Source of the DNA: Zoogloeaceae bacterium
Lineage (GTDB): Bacteria; Pseudomonadota; Gammaproteobacteria; Burkholderiales; Rhodocyclaceae
Length of the DNA stretch: 10,591 nucleotides
Direction of reading: 5' to 3'
NCBI GenBank assembly: GCA_031278735.1
Contig: JAITJU010000018.1
Span: forward strand, 1-10,591
How positions within the stretch are numbered: the first letter of the stretch is position 1; each line of letters opens with the position of its first letter. Under the pieces are notes generated by a model that did not search any database, was not told where the DNA came from, and worked only from the letters and a program-made list of their open reading frames with translations. Shown here piece after piece: positions 1-5,999 of this stretch. A program made the translations under genes and the position numbers.

Positions 1-392
1 TGCTGGCGAGCGGCGTCGAGGCGCATGTCCTGCGCGACCCGACGCGCGGCGGCCTGGCCGCGACCCTGAATGAAATCGCCAGCCAGTCCGGTGTCGGGAT
101 GCAGATCGAGGAGGCGCGGATTCCCGTCCTGCCCGCGGTTGCCGCCGCTTGCGAGTTTCTTGGCTTCGACCCTCTCTATCTCGCCAACGAAGGCAAACTC
201 GTGCTCCTCTGCGCGCCCGCCGACGCCGAGCGGACGCTCGCCATCCTCGCCGCGCATCCGCTGGGCGCACAAGCGGCAATAATCGGCACGGTCACGGATG
301 ACCCTCGCCATTTCGTGCAAATGACCACCCGCATGGGCGGGCAACGCATGGTGGACTGGCGCGCCGACGACCAACTCCCCCGGATATGCTGA
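1..392 (+). CDS. hypE: HypE, hydrogenase maturation protein (C-terminal part)
   Basis: The first full codon is at base 3; 129 residues are visible of a protein usually about 340 long, so the start lies upstream of the window. HypE dehydrates a thiocarbamate on its own C-terminal cysteine to a thiocyanate, which supplies the CN ligands of the [NiFe]-hydrogenase iron; HypF loads the carbamoyl group. The sequence shows the conserved DPTRGGLA motif of the AIR-synthase-like C-terminal domain (visible residues 12-19), a FANEGKL-type segment (here LANEGKLVLLC), an HPLG motif, and a final Pro-Arg-Ile-Cys. That terminal cysteine at bases 387-389 is the modified residue, so the 3' end is intact. It is normally the last gene of a hyp cluster, so other hydrogenase maturation genes are expected upstream. 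No clear terminator follows. Confidence 0.95.
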   Translation, partial: LASGVEAHVLRDPTRGGLAATLNEIASQSGVGMQIEEARIPVLPAVAAACEFLGFDPLYLANEGKLVLLCAPADAERTLAILAAHPLGAQAAIIGTVTDDPRHFVQMTTRMGGQRMVDWRADDQLPRIC

Positions 393-455
393 CGCGGGGA
401 TTGGAGCCGCTGGCGGCGCCTTGCTCCGTTGAAGTCATTGCCGGAGTTCCGCCTC

Positions 456-492
456 ATAGTTTTATGCTATGAAATTCATGATGATAAACAAT
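456..492 (+). promoter_or_regulatory. Probable OxyR operator upstream of ahpC
   Basis: Bases 456-470 read ATAGTTTTATGCTAT, matching the OxyR half-site ATAGnTnnnAnCTAT at every fixed position except the inner A. After a 7-base spacer, 478-492 (ATGATGATAAACAAT) is a weaker second half with the inner A and three of the four final bases. Two such 15-base boxes with this spacing are the known layout of an OxyR tetramer site. It lies about 75 bases before ahpC and abuts a plausible -35 box, the usual activator position. OxyR itself is not in the window. Confidence 0.72.
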
Positions 493-521
493 TGGAACAA
501 TGGCGGCGCGCCGCTTACCAT
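492..521 (+). promoter_or_regulatory. Candidate sigma-70 promoter of ahpC
   Basis: TTGGAA at 492-497 serves as a -35 box and TACCAT at 516-521 as a -10 box (4 of 6 consensus bases), 18 bases apart. Transcription would begin near 528 and leave a leader of about 38 bases before the ahpC ATG. The -35 overlaps the end of the presumed OxyR site, as in activator-dependent promoters. The -10 box is weak, consistent with need for activation; the assignment is by eye. Confidence 0.45.
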
Positions 522-565
522 TCGTTTTGCTTGTTCAACCCATCACTTTTCAAGGAGTTTTTTCC

Positions 566-1132
566 ATGTCGTCTCTGATCAATACCGAAATCAAGCCTTT
601 TTCCGTAACCGCGTTCCACAACGGCAAGTTCGTGGAAGTGACCGACGCCAGCCTGAAGGGCAAATGGTCGGTGCTGTTCTTCTATCCGGCCGACTTCACC
701 TTCGTCTGCCCCACTGAGTTGGGCGACCTGGCGGACAACTATGCCGAGTTCCAGAAGCTGGGCGTGGAAATTTACGCCGTATCCACGGATACGCATTTCA
801 CGCACAAAGCCTGGCACGACACTTCGGATACCATCCGCAAGCTGCAATTCCCGATGATTGGCGATCCCACGCAGGTTGTTTCCCGCAATTTCGGCGTGCT
901 GATCGAAGAAAATGGTCTGGCGGAACGCGGCGCCTTCGTGATCAACCCGGAAGGCCGCATCCAGATCATCGAAATCAACGCGGGCAATGTTGGCCGCAAC
1001 GCCGAAGAGCTGCTGCGCAAGGTGAAGGCCGCCCAGTATGTCGCCGCCCACCCGAATGAAGTCTGTCCGGCCAAGTGGAAGGAAGGCGAAAAAACGCTGG
1101 CGCCTTCCCTGGATCTGGTCGGCAAGATCTGA
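566..1132 (+). CDS. ahpC: Alkyl hydroperoxide reductase subunit C (2-Cys peroxiredoxin)
   Basis: This 188-residue AhpC reduces hydrogen peroxide, organic hydroperoxides and probably peroxynitrite in the cytoplasm and is recycled by AhpF. The peroxidatic cysteine is Cys48 in FVCPTE, and the resolving cysteine is Cys167 in EVCPAKW. The segments AVSTDTHFTHKAWH and the C-terminal LAPSLDLVGKI are close to enterobacterial AhpC, which is 187 residues. The start at 566 is chosen because AAGGAG lies at 552-557, eight bases upstream, and the protein then begins MSSLINTEIKPF like its relatives. An in-frame ATG at 500 would add 22 unrelated residues and lies within the promoter region. Expression is likely controlled by the OxyR-like site at 456-492, and transcription probably ends largely at the hairpin at 1146-1186. 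Confidence 0.98.
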   Translation: MSSLINTEIKPFSVTAFHNGKFVEVTDASLKGKWSVLFFYPADFTFVCPTELGDLADNYAEFQKLGVEIYAVSTDTHFTHKAWHDTSDTIRKLQFPMIGDPTQVVSRNFGVLIEENGLAERGAFVINPEGRIQIIEINAGNVGRNAEELLRKVKAAQYVAAHPNEVCPAKWKEGEKTLAPSLDLVGKI

Positions 1133-1145
1133 TCTTTTTTCGCCC

Positions 1146-1186
1146 GTGAAAGAGCGCCGGAGACCCCCCGTCGGCGCTTTTTTCAC
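1146..1186 (+). terminator. Rho-independent terminator between ahpC and ahpF
   Basis: GCGCCG at 1154-1159 pairs with CGGCGC at 1172-1177 around a loop containing six Cs. Upstream A/G bases continue the pairing into the run of six Ts at 1178-1183, and GTG/CAC can close the base with one bulged T. Strong GC stem plus T-run directly after ahpC is a classical terminator. Since no strong promoter is evident before ahpF, it may act as an attenuator giving more ahpC than ahpF message; that is inference. Confidence 0.82.
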
Positions 1187-1218
1187 GCGCGCCTTAGTCA
1201 CGACGCAAGGAGAACGCC

Positions 1219-2775
1219 ATGCTCGACGCCGCCATCAAAACCCAATTGCAGTCCTATCTGGAAAAGCTCGACTCCCCCATAGACCTCGTTGCCACGCTGG
1301 ATGACAGCCCGAAAGCGGCTGAAATGCGGGAATTGCTCACGGAGATCGCCAGTCTCAGCGACAAGGCGCGTCTTGTCGAAAATGGCGACTACCATCGCCG
1401 CCCTTCCTTTGGCGTCGCCAAAGCCGGGGAAAGGCCGCGCATCCATTTTGCCGGAGTGCCGCTGGGGCACGAATTCACTTCGCTGGTGCTGGCGCTGCTG
1501 CAAACCAGCGGCTACCCGCCCCGGCTGGAAGCGGAGGAGATTGCGCAAATCAAGGCGCTTTCCGGCGCTTTCCGTTTCGAGACCTTCGTCTCGCTTTCCT
1601 GCGTCAACTGTCCTGACGTGGTGCAGGCGTTGAATACCCTCGCCGCGCTCAATCCCGCCTTTGAGACAGTGATGATCGACGGCGCGAATTTTCTGAAGGA
1701 AGTGGAAGAACGCCAGATCATGAGTGTGCCGACAATCTATCTGAACGGCGCTCCCTTCGGCGCGGGACGCATGGGCCTGCAAGAAATTCTGGAAAAACTC
1801 GATGGCGGCGCGGCAACGCGCGCCGCCGAAAAAATCAGCGGCAAGGCCGTCTTTGACGTGCTCGTCATCGGCGGCGGCCCCGCCGGTTCCGCCGCCGCCA
1901 TTTATGCCGCCCGCAAGGGGCTTGCCGTGGGTGTGCTGGCCGAGCGTTTTGGCGGCCAGGTGCAGGATACGCTTTCCATCGAAAACCTCATTTCCATCAA
2001 GGAAACCGAAGGCCCGCATCTGGCGGCGGCGCTGGAAGAACATGTGCGCGGTTATGGCGTCGACATCATGAATCTGCAAAAGGCCGTTCGTCTCGCGCCG
2101 GGAGAAAACGGCGGGCCGATCGAAGTGCGCACCGCCAGCGGCGCGACGTTGAAGGGCAAGAGCGTGATTCTTTCCACGGGCGCGCGCTGGCGGGAAATGA
2201 AGACGCCGGGCGAAGCCGAATATCGCGCCCGCGGCGTCGCCTACTGCCCGCATTGCGATGGCCCCCTGTTCAAGGGGAAGCGCGTGGCGGTCATCGGCGG
2301 CGGCAATTCCGGCGTGGAAGCCGCCATTGACCTTGCCGGCATCGTCGCCCATGTCGTCTTGCTTGAATTTGGCGAGGCGCTGCGCGCCGATGCCGTGCTG
2401 CAACGCAAACTTGCCAGTCTTGCCAACGTCACCGTCTTGAAGATGGCGCAAACCCGCGAAGTGCATGGCGACGGACAGAAAGTCACCGGCCTCTCCTATA
2501 CGGATCGCGTCAGCGGCGAACTGCATCGTCTTGATCTGGAAGGCATTTTCGTGCAAATCGGTCTGCTGCCTAACACCGACTGGCTGAAAGAGACGCTGGC
2601 GCTTTCCAGCGCGGGCGAAATCGTCATCGACCACAAGGGACAGACTTCGCTCCCCGGCGTTTTCGCCGCGGGCGACTGCACCACGACGCCCTACAAACAG
2701 ATCGTCATCGCCATGGGCGAAGGCGCCAAGGCCAGTCTTTCCGCCTTCGATTACCTGATCCGCAAAGGCGGATAG
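1219..2775 (+). CDS. ahpF: Alkyl hydroperoxide reductase subunit F (NADH:peroxiredoxin reductase)
   Basis: AhpF passes electrons from NADH via FAD and two disulfides to AhpC. It is 518 residues, against 521 in E. coli. The N-terminal double-thioredoxin-fold domain (about 1-200) carries the redox pair Cys128/Cys131 in the context SLSCVNCPDVVQAL. The FAD motif GGGPAG is at 218-223. The second disulfide Cys343/Cys346 is in AYCPHCDGPLFKGK, the NADH-binding GGGNSG at 360-365, and the second FAD motif FAAGDCTT at 482-489. All functional residues are present. The start follows AAGGAG at 1207-1212 with a 6-base gap. The first CxxC is CVNC where E. coli has CHNC; only the middle residue differs. It lies 86 bases after ahpC, across the terminator. 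Confidence 0.98.
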   Translation: MLDAAIKTQLQSYLEKLDSPIDLVATLDDSPKAAEMRELLTEIASLSDKARLVENGDYHRRPSFGVAKAGERPRIHFAGVPLGHEFTSLVLALLQTSGYPPRLEAEEIAQIKALSGAFRFETFVSLSCVNCPDVVQALNTLAALNPAFETVMIDGANFLKEVEERQIMSVPTIYLNGAPFGAGRMGLQEILEKLDGGAATRAAEKISGKAVFDVLVIGGGPAGSAAAIYAARKGLAVGVLAERFGGQVQDTLSIENLISIKETEGPHLAAALEEHVRGYGVDIMNLQKAVRLAPGENGGPIEVRTASGATLKGKSVILSTGARWREMKTPGEAEYRARGVAYCPHCDGPLFKGKRVAVIGGGNSGVEAAIDLAGIVAHVVLLEFGEALRADAVLQRKLASLANVTVLKMAQTREVHGDGQKVTGLSYTDRVSGELHRLDLEGIFVQIGLLPNTDWLKETLALSSAGEIVIDHKGQTSLPGVFAAGDCTTTPYKQIVIAMGEGAKASLSAFDYLIRKGG

Positions 2776-2779
2776 GCGT

Positions 2780-2876
2780 TTCGGAAGGCAGATGACGGAG
2801 GACAAAAGACGGAAGACGGTATAATTCGCGCGGACGCTTTCGCGTCCGGCAATGAATCCGTCCTCTGTCTTTCGCC
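2780..2876. repeat. Composite element: inverted GACRGAR heptamer tracts around a small hairpin
   Basis: From 2780 to 2821 the + strand can be read as six 7-base units: TTCGGAA, GGCAGAT, GACGGAG, GACAAAA, GACGGAA and GACGGTA, the last four clear. On the other side, 2856-2862 (ATCCGTC), 2863-2869 (CTCTGTC) and weakly 2870-2876 are the same unit inverted. GACGGAGGAC at 2794-2803 can pair with GTCCTCTGTC at 2860-2869, ten pairs with one G-U in RNA. Inside lies a perfect 7-bp hairpin, CGGACGC at 2831-2837 and GCGTCCG at 2842-2848, loop TTTC. No T-run follows, so it is not a standard terminator. Related tracts occur at 4657-4691, 5843-5874 and 5962-5989. The family is not one I can name. Confidence 0.7.
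2799..2825 (+). promoter_or_regulatory. Candidate promoter for the restriction-modification gene
   Basis: A perfect TATAAT lies at 2820-2825. The best -35 match upstream is AGGACA at 2799-2804 (4 of 6), with a short 15-base gap, so the box is strong on one side only. Transcription would begin close to 2832, at the base of the hairpin 2831-2848. The last heptamer of the tract provides the first two bases of the -10 box, so the repeat may have brought the promoter with it. Confidence 0.4.
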
Positions 2877-2879
2877 CCC

Positions 2880-5800
2880 ATGACCCCCGAAACCTTTATC
2901 GCCCGCTGGAAGAACAATGACCTGACCGAGCGCGCCGGGGCGCAGGCGCATTTCGACGACCTTTGCGATTTATTGGGCGTCGACAAACCGCGTGACCCGG
3001 AAAACTATTGCTTTGAGCGCGGCGCGAAAAAAGCGGGCGGCGGCGACGGTTGGGCGGACGTCTGGAAGCGCGGCCATTTCGGCTGGGAGAACAAGAAGCC
3101 GGGGCGCGACCTCAAGGCGGCGCTGCGGCAGCTCACCGACTACGCCTTGAATCTCGACAATCCGCCGCTTCTCATCGTCTGCGACCGGGAAAACATCGAG
3201 ATTCACACCGCCTTTACCGGCTACCCGGATGAAGTCACCTACATTCGTCTCGAAGATTTAACCTTTGACGCGGCGCGCGAAAAATTGCGCTGGGCATTCG
3301 AGGAACCGGAAAGGTTGCGCCCGAAAAAATCCAGCGCCGCCATTACCGGGGAGGCCGCCGGGCGCTTCTCCGAACTGGCGGAAGCGATGCGCGAGCGCGG
3401 GCTGGACGGGCAGAAAGTCGCGCACTTTCTGATGCAGTGTCTCTTCTGCATGTTCGCCGAGGACGAGGACTTGTTGCCGAAAGGCATTTTTACCCGTCTG
3501 CTGGAAAAGGCGGGGGAAGACGCCGCGAGAGCCGCCGGGCGCATTGGCAGGCTCTTTTCGGCCATGCGGGAGAAAGGCGGCGTCTATGGCGACGACGACA
3601 TTCAATGGTTCAACGGCGGCCTCTTCGAGCAGATCGACATTCCCGCGCTGACCGCCTCCGACCTGGTCGCGCTTGCCGCCGCCGCGAAGATGGACTGGCG
3701 CGGCATCGACCCTTCCATCTTCGGCACACTTTTCGAGCGCGGGCTGGACCCAAAAAAACGCGCCCAATTGGGCGCGCACTATACCGACGCGGCGACCATC
3801 GAAAAACTCGTTTCCCCGCTCGTTTCCGCGCCCCTGACGCGGGAATGGGAAGCCGCGAGAAAAGCCGTCGAAAAGCTTGCGCCCAAATTTGACCATGCCC
3901 AAAAAAGGCAGTCCGGCGCCGCGTTGAAACAGGGGCGGGATTTGCTGAACGCCTTTTTGCTGCGCCTGGAAAACTTCCGGGTGCTCGACCCGGCCTGCGG
4001 CTCCGGCAATTTCCTGTACCTTTCGCTTGCCGCGCTGCGGGAAGTGGAAAAGCGCGCCCGGCGCGACGCGGCGGAACTGGGCTTGCGCCCTTCCGATTCC
4101 ATTCTGTTCCTGCACACCGGCCCGCACAACATCCTCGGGCTGGAAGTGAACGAATTCGCGGCGGAACTGGCGCGCGTCACCGTCTGGATTGGCGACATCC
4201 AGTGGAGCCGCAGGAATGGTTATCCGCCGCCGACGAATCCGGTGCTCCGTTCGCTGGCGGGCATCGAGCAGCGCGACGCGCTCCTCGCCCCGGACGGGAG
4301 CGAGGCGGCATGGCCTGCCGCCGATGTGGTCGTGGGCAATCCGCCGTTTCTGGGCGGCAGCAAAAAGCGGCGCGAGCTGGGCGACGATTATTTCGACGCG
4401 CTGAACCGGGTTTATGAACCCAATGTTCCCGGCGGCGCGGATTTGGTGTGCTACTGGTTCGAGAAGGCGAGAAAACAAATCCTCGCCGGGCAGTTGCAGG
4501 CGGCGGGACTGGTGGCGACGAATTCCATTCGCGGCGGCACGAACCGGAAGGTGCTGGAGGCCGTCGTCGCCGACTTCACGATATTCGAGGCGTGGCGTGA
4601 CGAGGCATGGGTGAATGACGGCGCGGCGGTACGGGTGTCGCTCGTCGCCTTCGACGATCAGAGGACAGAGGACGGAAGACAGAAGACAGAAAAAGCCTGC
4701 TGCCTGGACGGCAGCGTGGTGGCGACGATTCACGCGGATTTGACGGCGGGTGAAGGGCTGGATTTGTCGAGGGCGAGGCCCCTTTCAGAGAATGTGCTTT
4801 GCAGTTTTCAGGGTTCACAGAAAATCGGCGCATTCGATATTCCCGGCGAATTGGCCCGCGAATGGCTGACACAGCCCAATCCCAATGGCCGCCCCAATAG
4901 CGATGTGGTAAAGCCTTCGTGGAACGGCATCGACCAGACCCGCCGCCCACGCGATGGATGGATTGTCGACTTCGGCACAACGATGACGGAAGAAAATGCG
5001 GCACTCTATGAAAAGCCTTTTGAATATGTGGAAAGGCACGTCAAACCGGAACGCATCCAGAATCCACGCCCGGCACGCGCAAGGTATTGGTGGCGGCATG
5101 GAGACCCGCAGCCCGCCATGCGCGCCGCGCTCGAAGGACTGCCGCGCTATATCGCCACGGCGCATGTTTCCAAACATCGGCTGTTTGTCTGGATGAACGG
5201 CAGGATATTGCCGGACAAGATGCTCATTGTCGTCGCCCGCGATGACGATATGACTTTCGGCATTCTTTCCAGCCGCTTTCATGAACTGTGGTCGCTTCGC
5301 CTTGGCACATCACTCGAAGATCGCCCGCGCTACACCCCGACCACCTGCTTCGAGACCTTCCCTTTCCCCGAAGGCATGACGCCGCGGGAGATCGCCATCG
5401 TGGGGGGCGCTTCCAGCGCCCCGGCTCTGCGACAGGAGCAGGACGCGCCCGGAACGACCATCGCCGCCGCCGCCCGTGAACTCGACACCTTGCGCAACCA
5501 CTGGCTGAATCCGCCGGAATGGGTCGATTGGGTCATCACGTCCGAAGAGGAAGCAGCAGGCTTTCCCAAACGCCCCGTCGCCAAACCCGGCTTTGAGGCC
5601 GAACTGAAAAAGCGCACGCTGACGAATCTCTACAACGCCCGCCCCGCCTGGCTGGCCCTCGTCCACGAAAAACTGGACGCCGCCGTCGCCGCCGCCTACG
5701 GCTGGCAGGACTACACGCCAAAGATGCCGGACGAGGAAATCCTCCGTCGGCTGCTGGCGCTGAATTCCCGGAGAGCGGCGCCGCGGGAAGCGCGTCCCGC

Positions 5801-5912
5801 GCCCGCAAAACCCGGCGCGCCGCGCCTTCGCGCGGAAGGAAAGACGAAAAGACAGAAGAAAACAGAAGACAGTAGAATTGACGCCCTCGGCGAAGAAAAG
5901 GAAGCGACATGA
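2880..5912 (+). CDS. MmeI-like (Type IIL) single-chain restriction-modification enzyme
   Basis: A 1010-residue protein combining DNA cleavage, N6-adenine methylation and target recognition, as in MmeI (919 residues), which methylates one strand and cuts about 20 bases away. The N-terminal nuclease has Asp60, Glu70 and Lys72 (ADVW...WENKK), the same D-x9-E-x-K spacing as MmeI. A helical spacer follows (about 150-295). The methyltransferase core has GAHYTD (298-303), motif I LDPACGSGNF (369-378) and motif IV NPPF (487-490). The recognition domain should lie near 620-830 and the C-terminal helical part near 850-960. All catalytic residues are present, so it looks active; its target site cannot be read by eye. 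There is no Shine-Dalgarno before the ATG, where CTTTCGCCCCC lies instead. Oddities are a heptamer repeat at residues 593-604, a hairpin segment near 839-859, and a charged tail after 962 that runs into another heptamer tract. It stands alone, without a partner subunit. Confidence 0.9.
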   Translation: MTPETFIARWKNNDLTERAGAQAHFDDLCDLLGVDKPRDPENYCFERGAKKAGGGDGWADVWKRGHFGWENKKPGRDLKAALRQLTDYALNLDNPPLLIVCDRENIEIHTAFTGYPDEVTYIRLEDLTFDAAREKLRWAFEEPERLRPKKSSAAITGEAAGRFSELAEAMRERGLDGQKVAHFLMQCLFCMFAEDEDLLPKGIFTRLLEKAGEDAARAAGRIGRLFSAMREKGGVYGDDDIQWFNGGLFEQIDIPALTASDLVALAAAAKMDWRGIDPSIFGTLFERGLDPKKRAQLGAHYTDAATIEKLVSPLVSAPLTREWEAARKAVEKLAPKFDHAQKRQSGAALKQGRDLLNAFLLRLENFRVLDPACGSGNFLYLSLAALREVEKRARRDAAELGLRPSDSILFLHTGPHNILGLEVNEFAAELARVTVWIGDIQWSRRNGYPPPTNPVLRSLAGIEQRDALLAPDGSEAAWPAADVVVGNPPFLGGSKKRRELGDDYFDALNRVYEPNVPGGADLVCYWFEKARKQILAGQLQAAGLVATNSIRGGTNRKVLEAVVADFTIFEAWRDEAWVNDGAAVRVSLVAFDDQRTEDGRQKTEKACCLDGSVVATIHADLTAGEGLDLSRARPLSENVLCSFQGSQKIGAFDIPGELAREWLTQPNPNGRPNSDVVKPSWNGIDQTRRPRDGWIVDFGTTMTEENAALYEKPFEYVERHVKPERIQNPRPARARYWWRHGDPQPAMRAALEGLPRYIATAHVSKHRLFVWMNGRILPDKMLIVVARDDDMTFGILSSRFHELWSLRLGTSLEDRPRYTPTTCFETFPFPEGMTPREIAIVGGASSAPALRQEQDAPGTTIAAAARELDTLRNHWLNPPEWVDWVITSEEEAAGFPKRPVAKPGFEAELKKRTLTNLYNARPAWLALVHEKLDAAVAAAYGWQDYTPKMPDEEILRRLLALNSRRAAPREARPAPAKPGAPRLRAEGKTKRQKKTEDSRIDALGEEKEAT
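4657..4691 (+). repeat. Heptamer tract inside the restriction-modification gene
   Basis: Five 7-base units without gaps: ATCAGAG (imperfect), GACAGAG at 4664, GACGGAA at 4671, GACAGAA at 4678 and GACAGAA at 4685. It is translated as the hydrophilic stretch QRTEDGRQKTEK (residues 594-605), between the methyltransferase core strand RVSLVAFDD and the region leading to the recognition domain. The unit is the same as in the tracts flanking the gene, and the reading frame is kept. A surface loop is the likely place for such an insertion. Confidence 0.75.
5404..5422. repeat. REP-like perfect hairpin within coding sequence
   Basis: GGGGCGCT at 5404-5411 and AGCGCCCC at 5415-5422 form a perfect 8-bp stem with a TCC loop. 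It is followed by CGGCTCTGCGACAGGAGC. It encodes part of residues 839-859 (IVGGASSAPALRQEQDAPGT), a low-complexity segment just after the conserved ETFPFPEGMTP and before the AARELDTLRNHWLNPP block. In MmeI relatives, as I recall them, these two blocks are closer together, so this looks like an in-frame palindromic insertion. Confidence 0.5.
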
Positions 5913-5989
5913 ACCCCATCCATTGTTTTACCCGCCGCGCGGCGCGCGCCGCCGCAAGCCTTGTCCTCCCTCTTCCCCCGTCTTCCGTC
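5820..5989. repeat. Second composite element: hairpin plus facing heptamer tracts
   Basis: A perfect hairpin CCGCGC (5820-5825), loop CTTC, GCGCGG (5830-5835) precedes a purine tract at 5843-5874 with units GACGAAA, GACAGAA (5851-5857), an irregular GAAAACAGAA, and GACAGTA (5868-5874). The tract leads into TAGAATTGACGC, much like TATAATTCGCGC at the first element. The facing pyrimidine tract at 5962-5989 has four units on the minus strand: GAGGACA, GAAGAGG, GACGGGG and GACGGAA. The purine part is inside the 3' end of the restriction gene and encodes its basic tail KTKRQKKTED. The pyrimidine part lies just before the ATG at 6000, as the first element lies just before the ATG at 2880. Confidence 0.55.
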
Positions 5990-5995
5990 TGCTGA
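5909..5995 (+). CDS. Possible 28-residue coupling or leader ORF
   Basis: An ATG at 5909 overlaps the TGA of the restriction gene (ATGA) and has AAGGA at 5898-5902, six bases upstream. It reads 28 codons to TGA at 5993-5995, four bases before the ATG at 6000. The peptide starts MNPIHCFTRRAARAAASLVL and ends in a proline-rich PLPPSSVC encoded by the pyrimidine heptamer tract. I recognise no family. A basic stretch followed by a short hydrophobic one is visible, but it is too short for a convincing signal peptide. The geometry suggests translational coupling from the restriction gene to the next gene, which lacks its own Shine-Dalgarno. It could equally be a chance ORF. Confidence 0.4.
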   Translation: MNPIHCFTRRAARAAASLVLPLPPSSVC

Positions 5996-5999
5996 TCCA

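Noticed and set aside
424..446. CTCCG/CGGAG inverted pair after hypE as a terminator
   Set aside because: Only five pairs with a 13-base loop and no following T-run.
500..565. Upstream ATG giving AhpC a 22-residue extension
   Set aside because: It lies between the -35 and -10 boxes, has no ribosome-binding site, and the extension has no counterpart in AhpC proteins. ATG 566 follows AAGGAG.
1198..2805. 535-codon minus-strand frame opposite ahpF
   Set aside because: Shadow of ahpF; low-complexity composition, no motif, and it overlaps the ahpF ribosome-binding site and the heptamer tract.
4657..4691. Heptamer tract as a CRISPR array
   Set aside because: The units are 7 bases and contiguous, without spacers, and no cas gene is present.
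3258..4733. 491-codon minus-strand frame opposite the restriction gene
   Set aside because: Same GC shadow effect; no family motif, while the + strand has catalytic motifs throughout.
5961..5999. TTG start adding 13 residues to the oxidoreductase
   Set aside because: The added residues come from the pyrimidine heptamer tract, with no ribosome-binding site in front. The family-like sequence begins at about ATG 6000.
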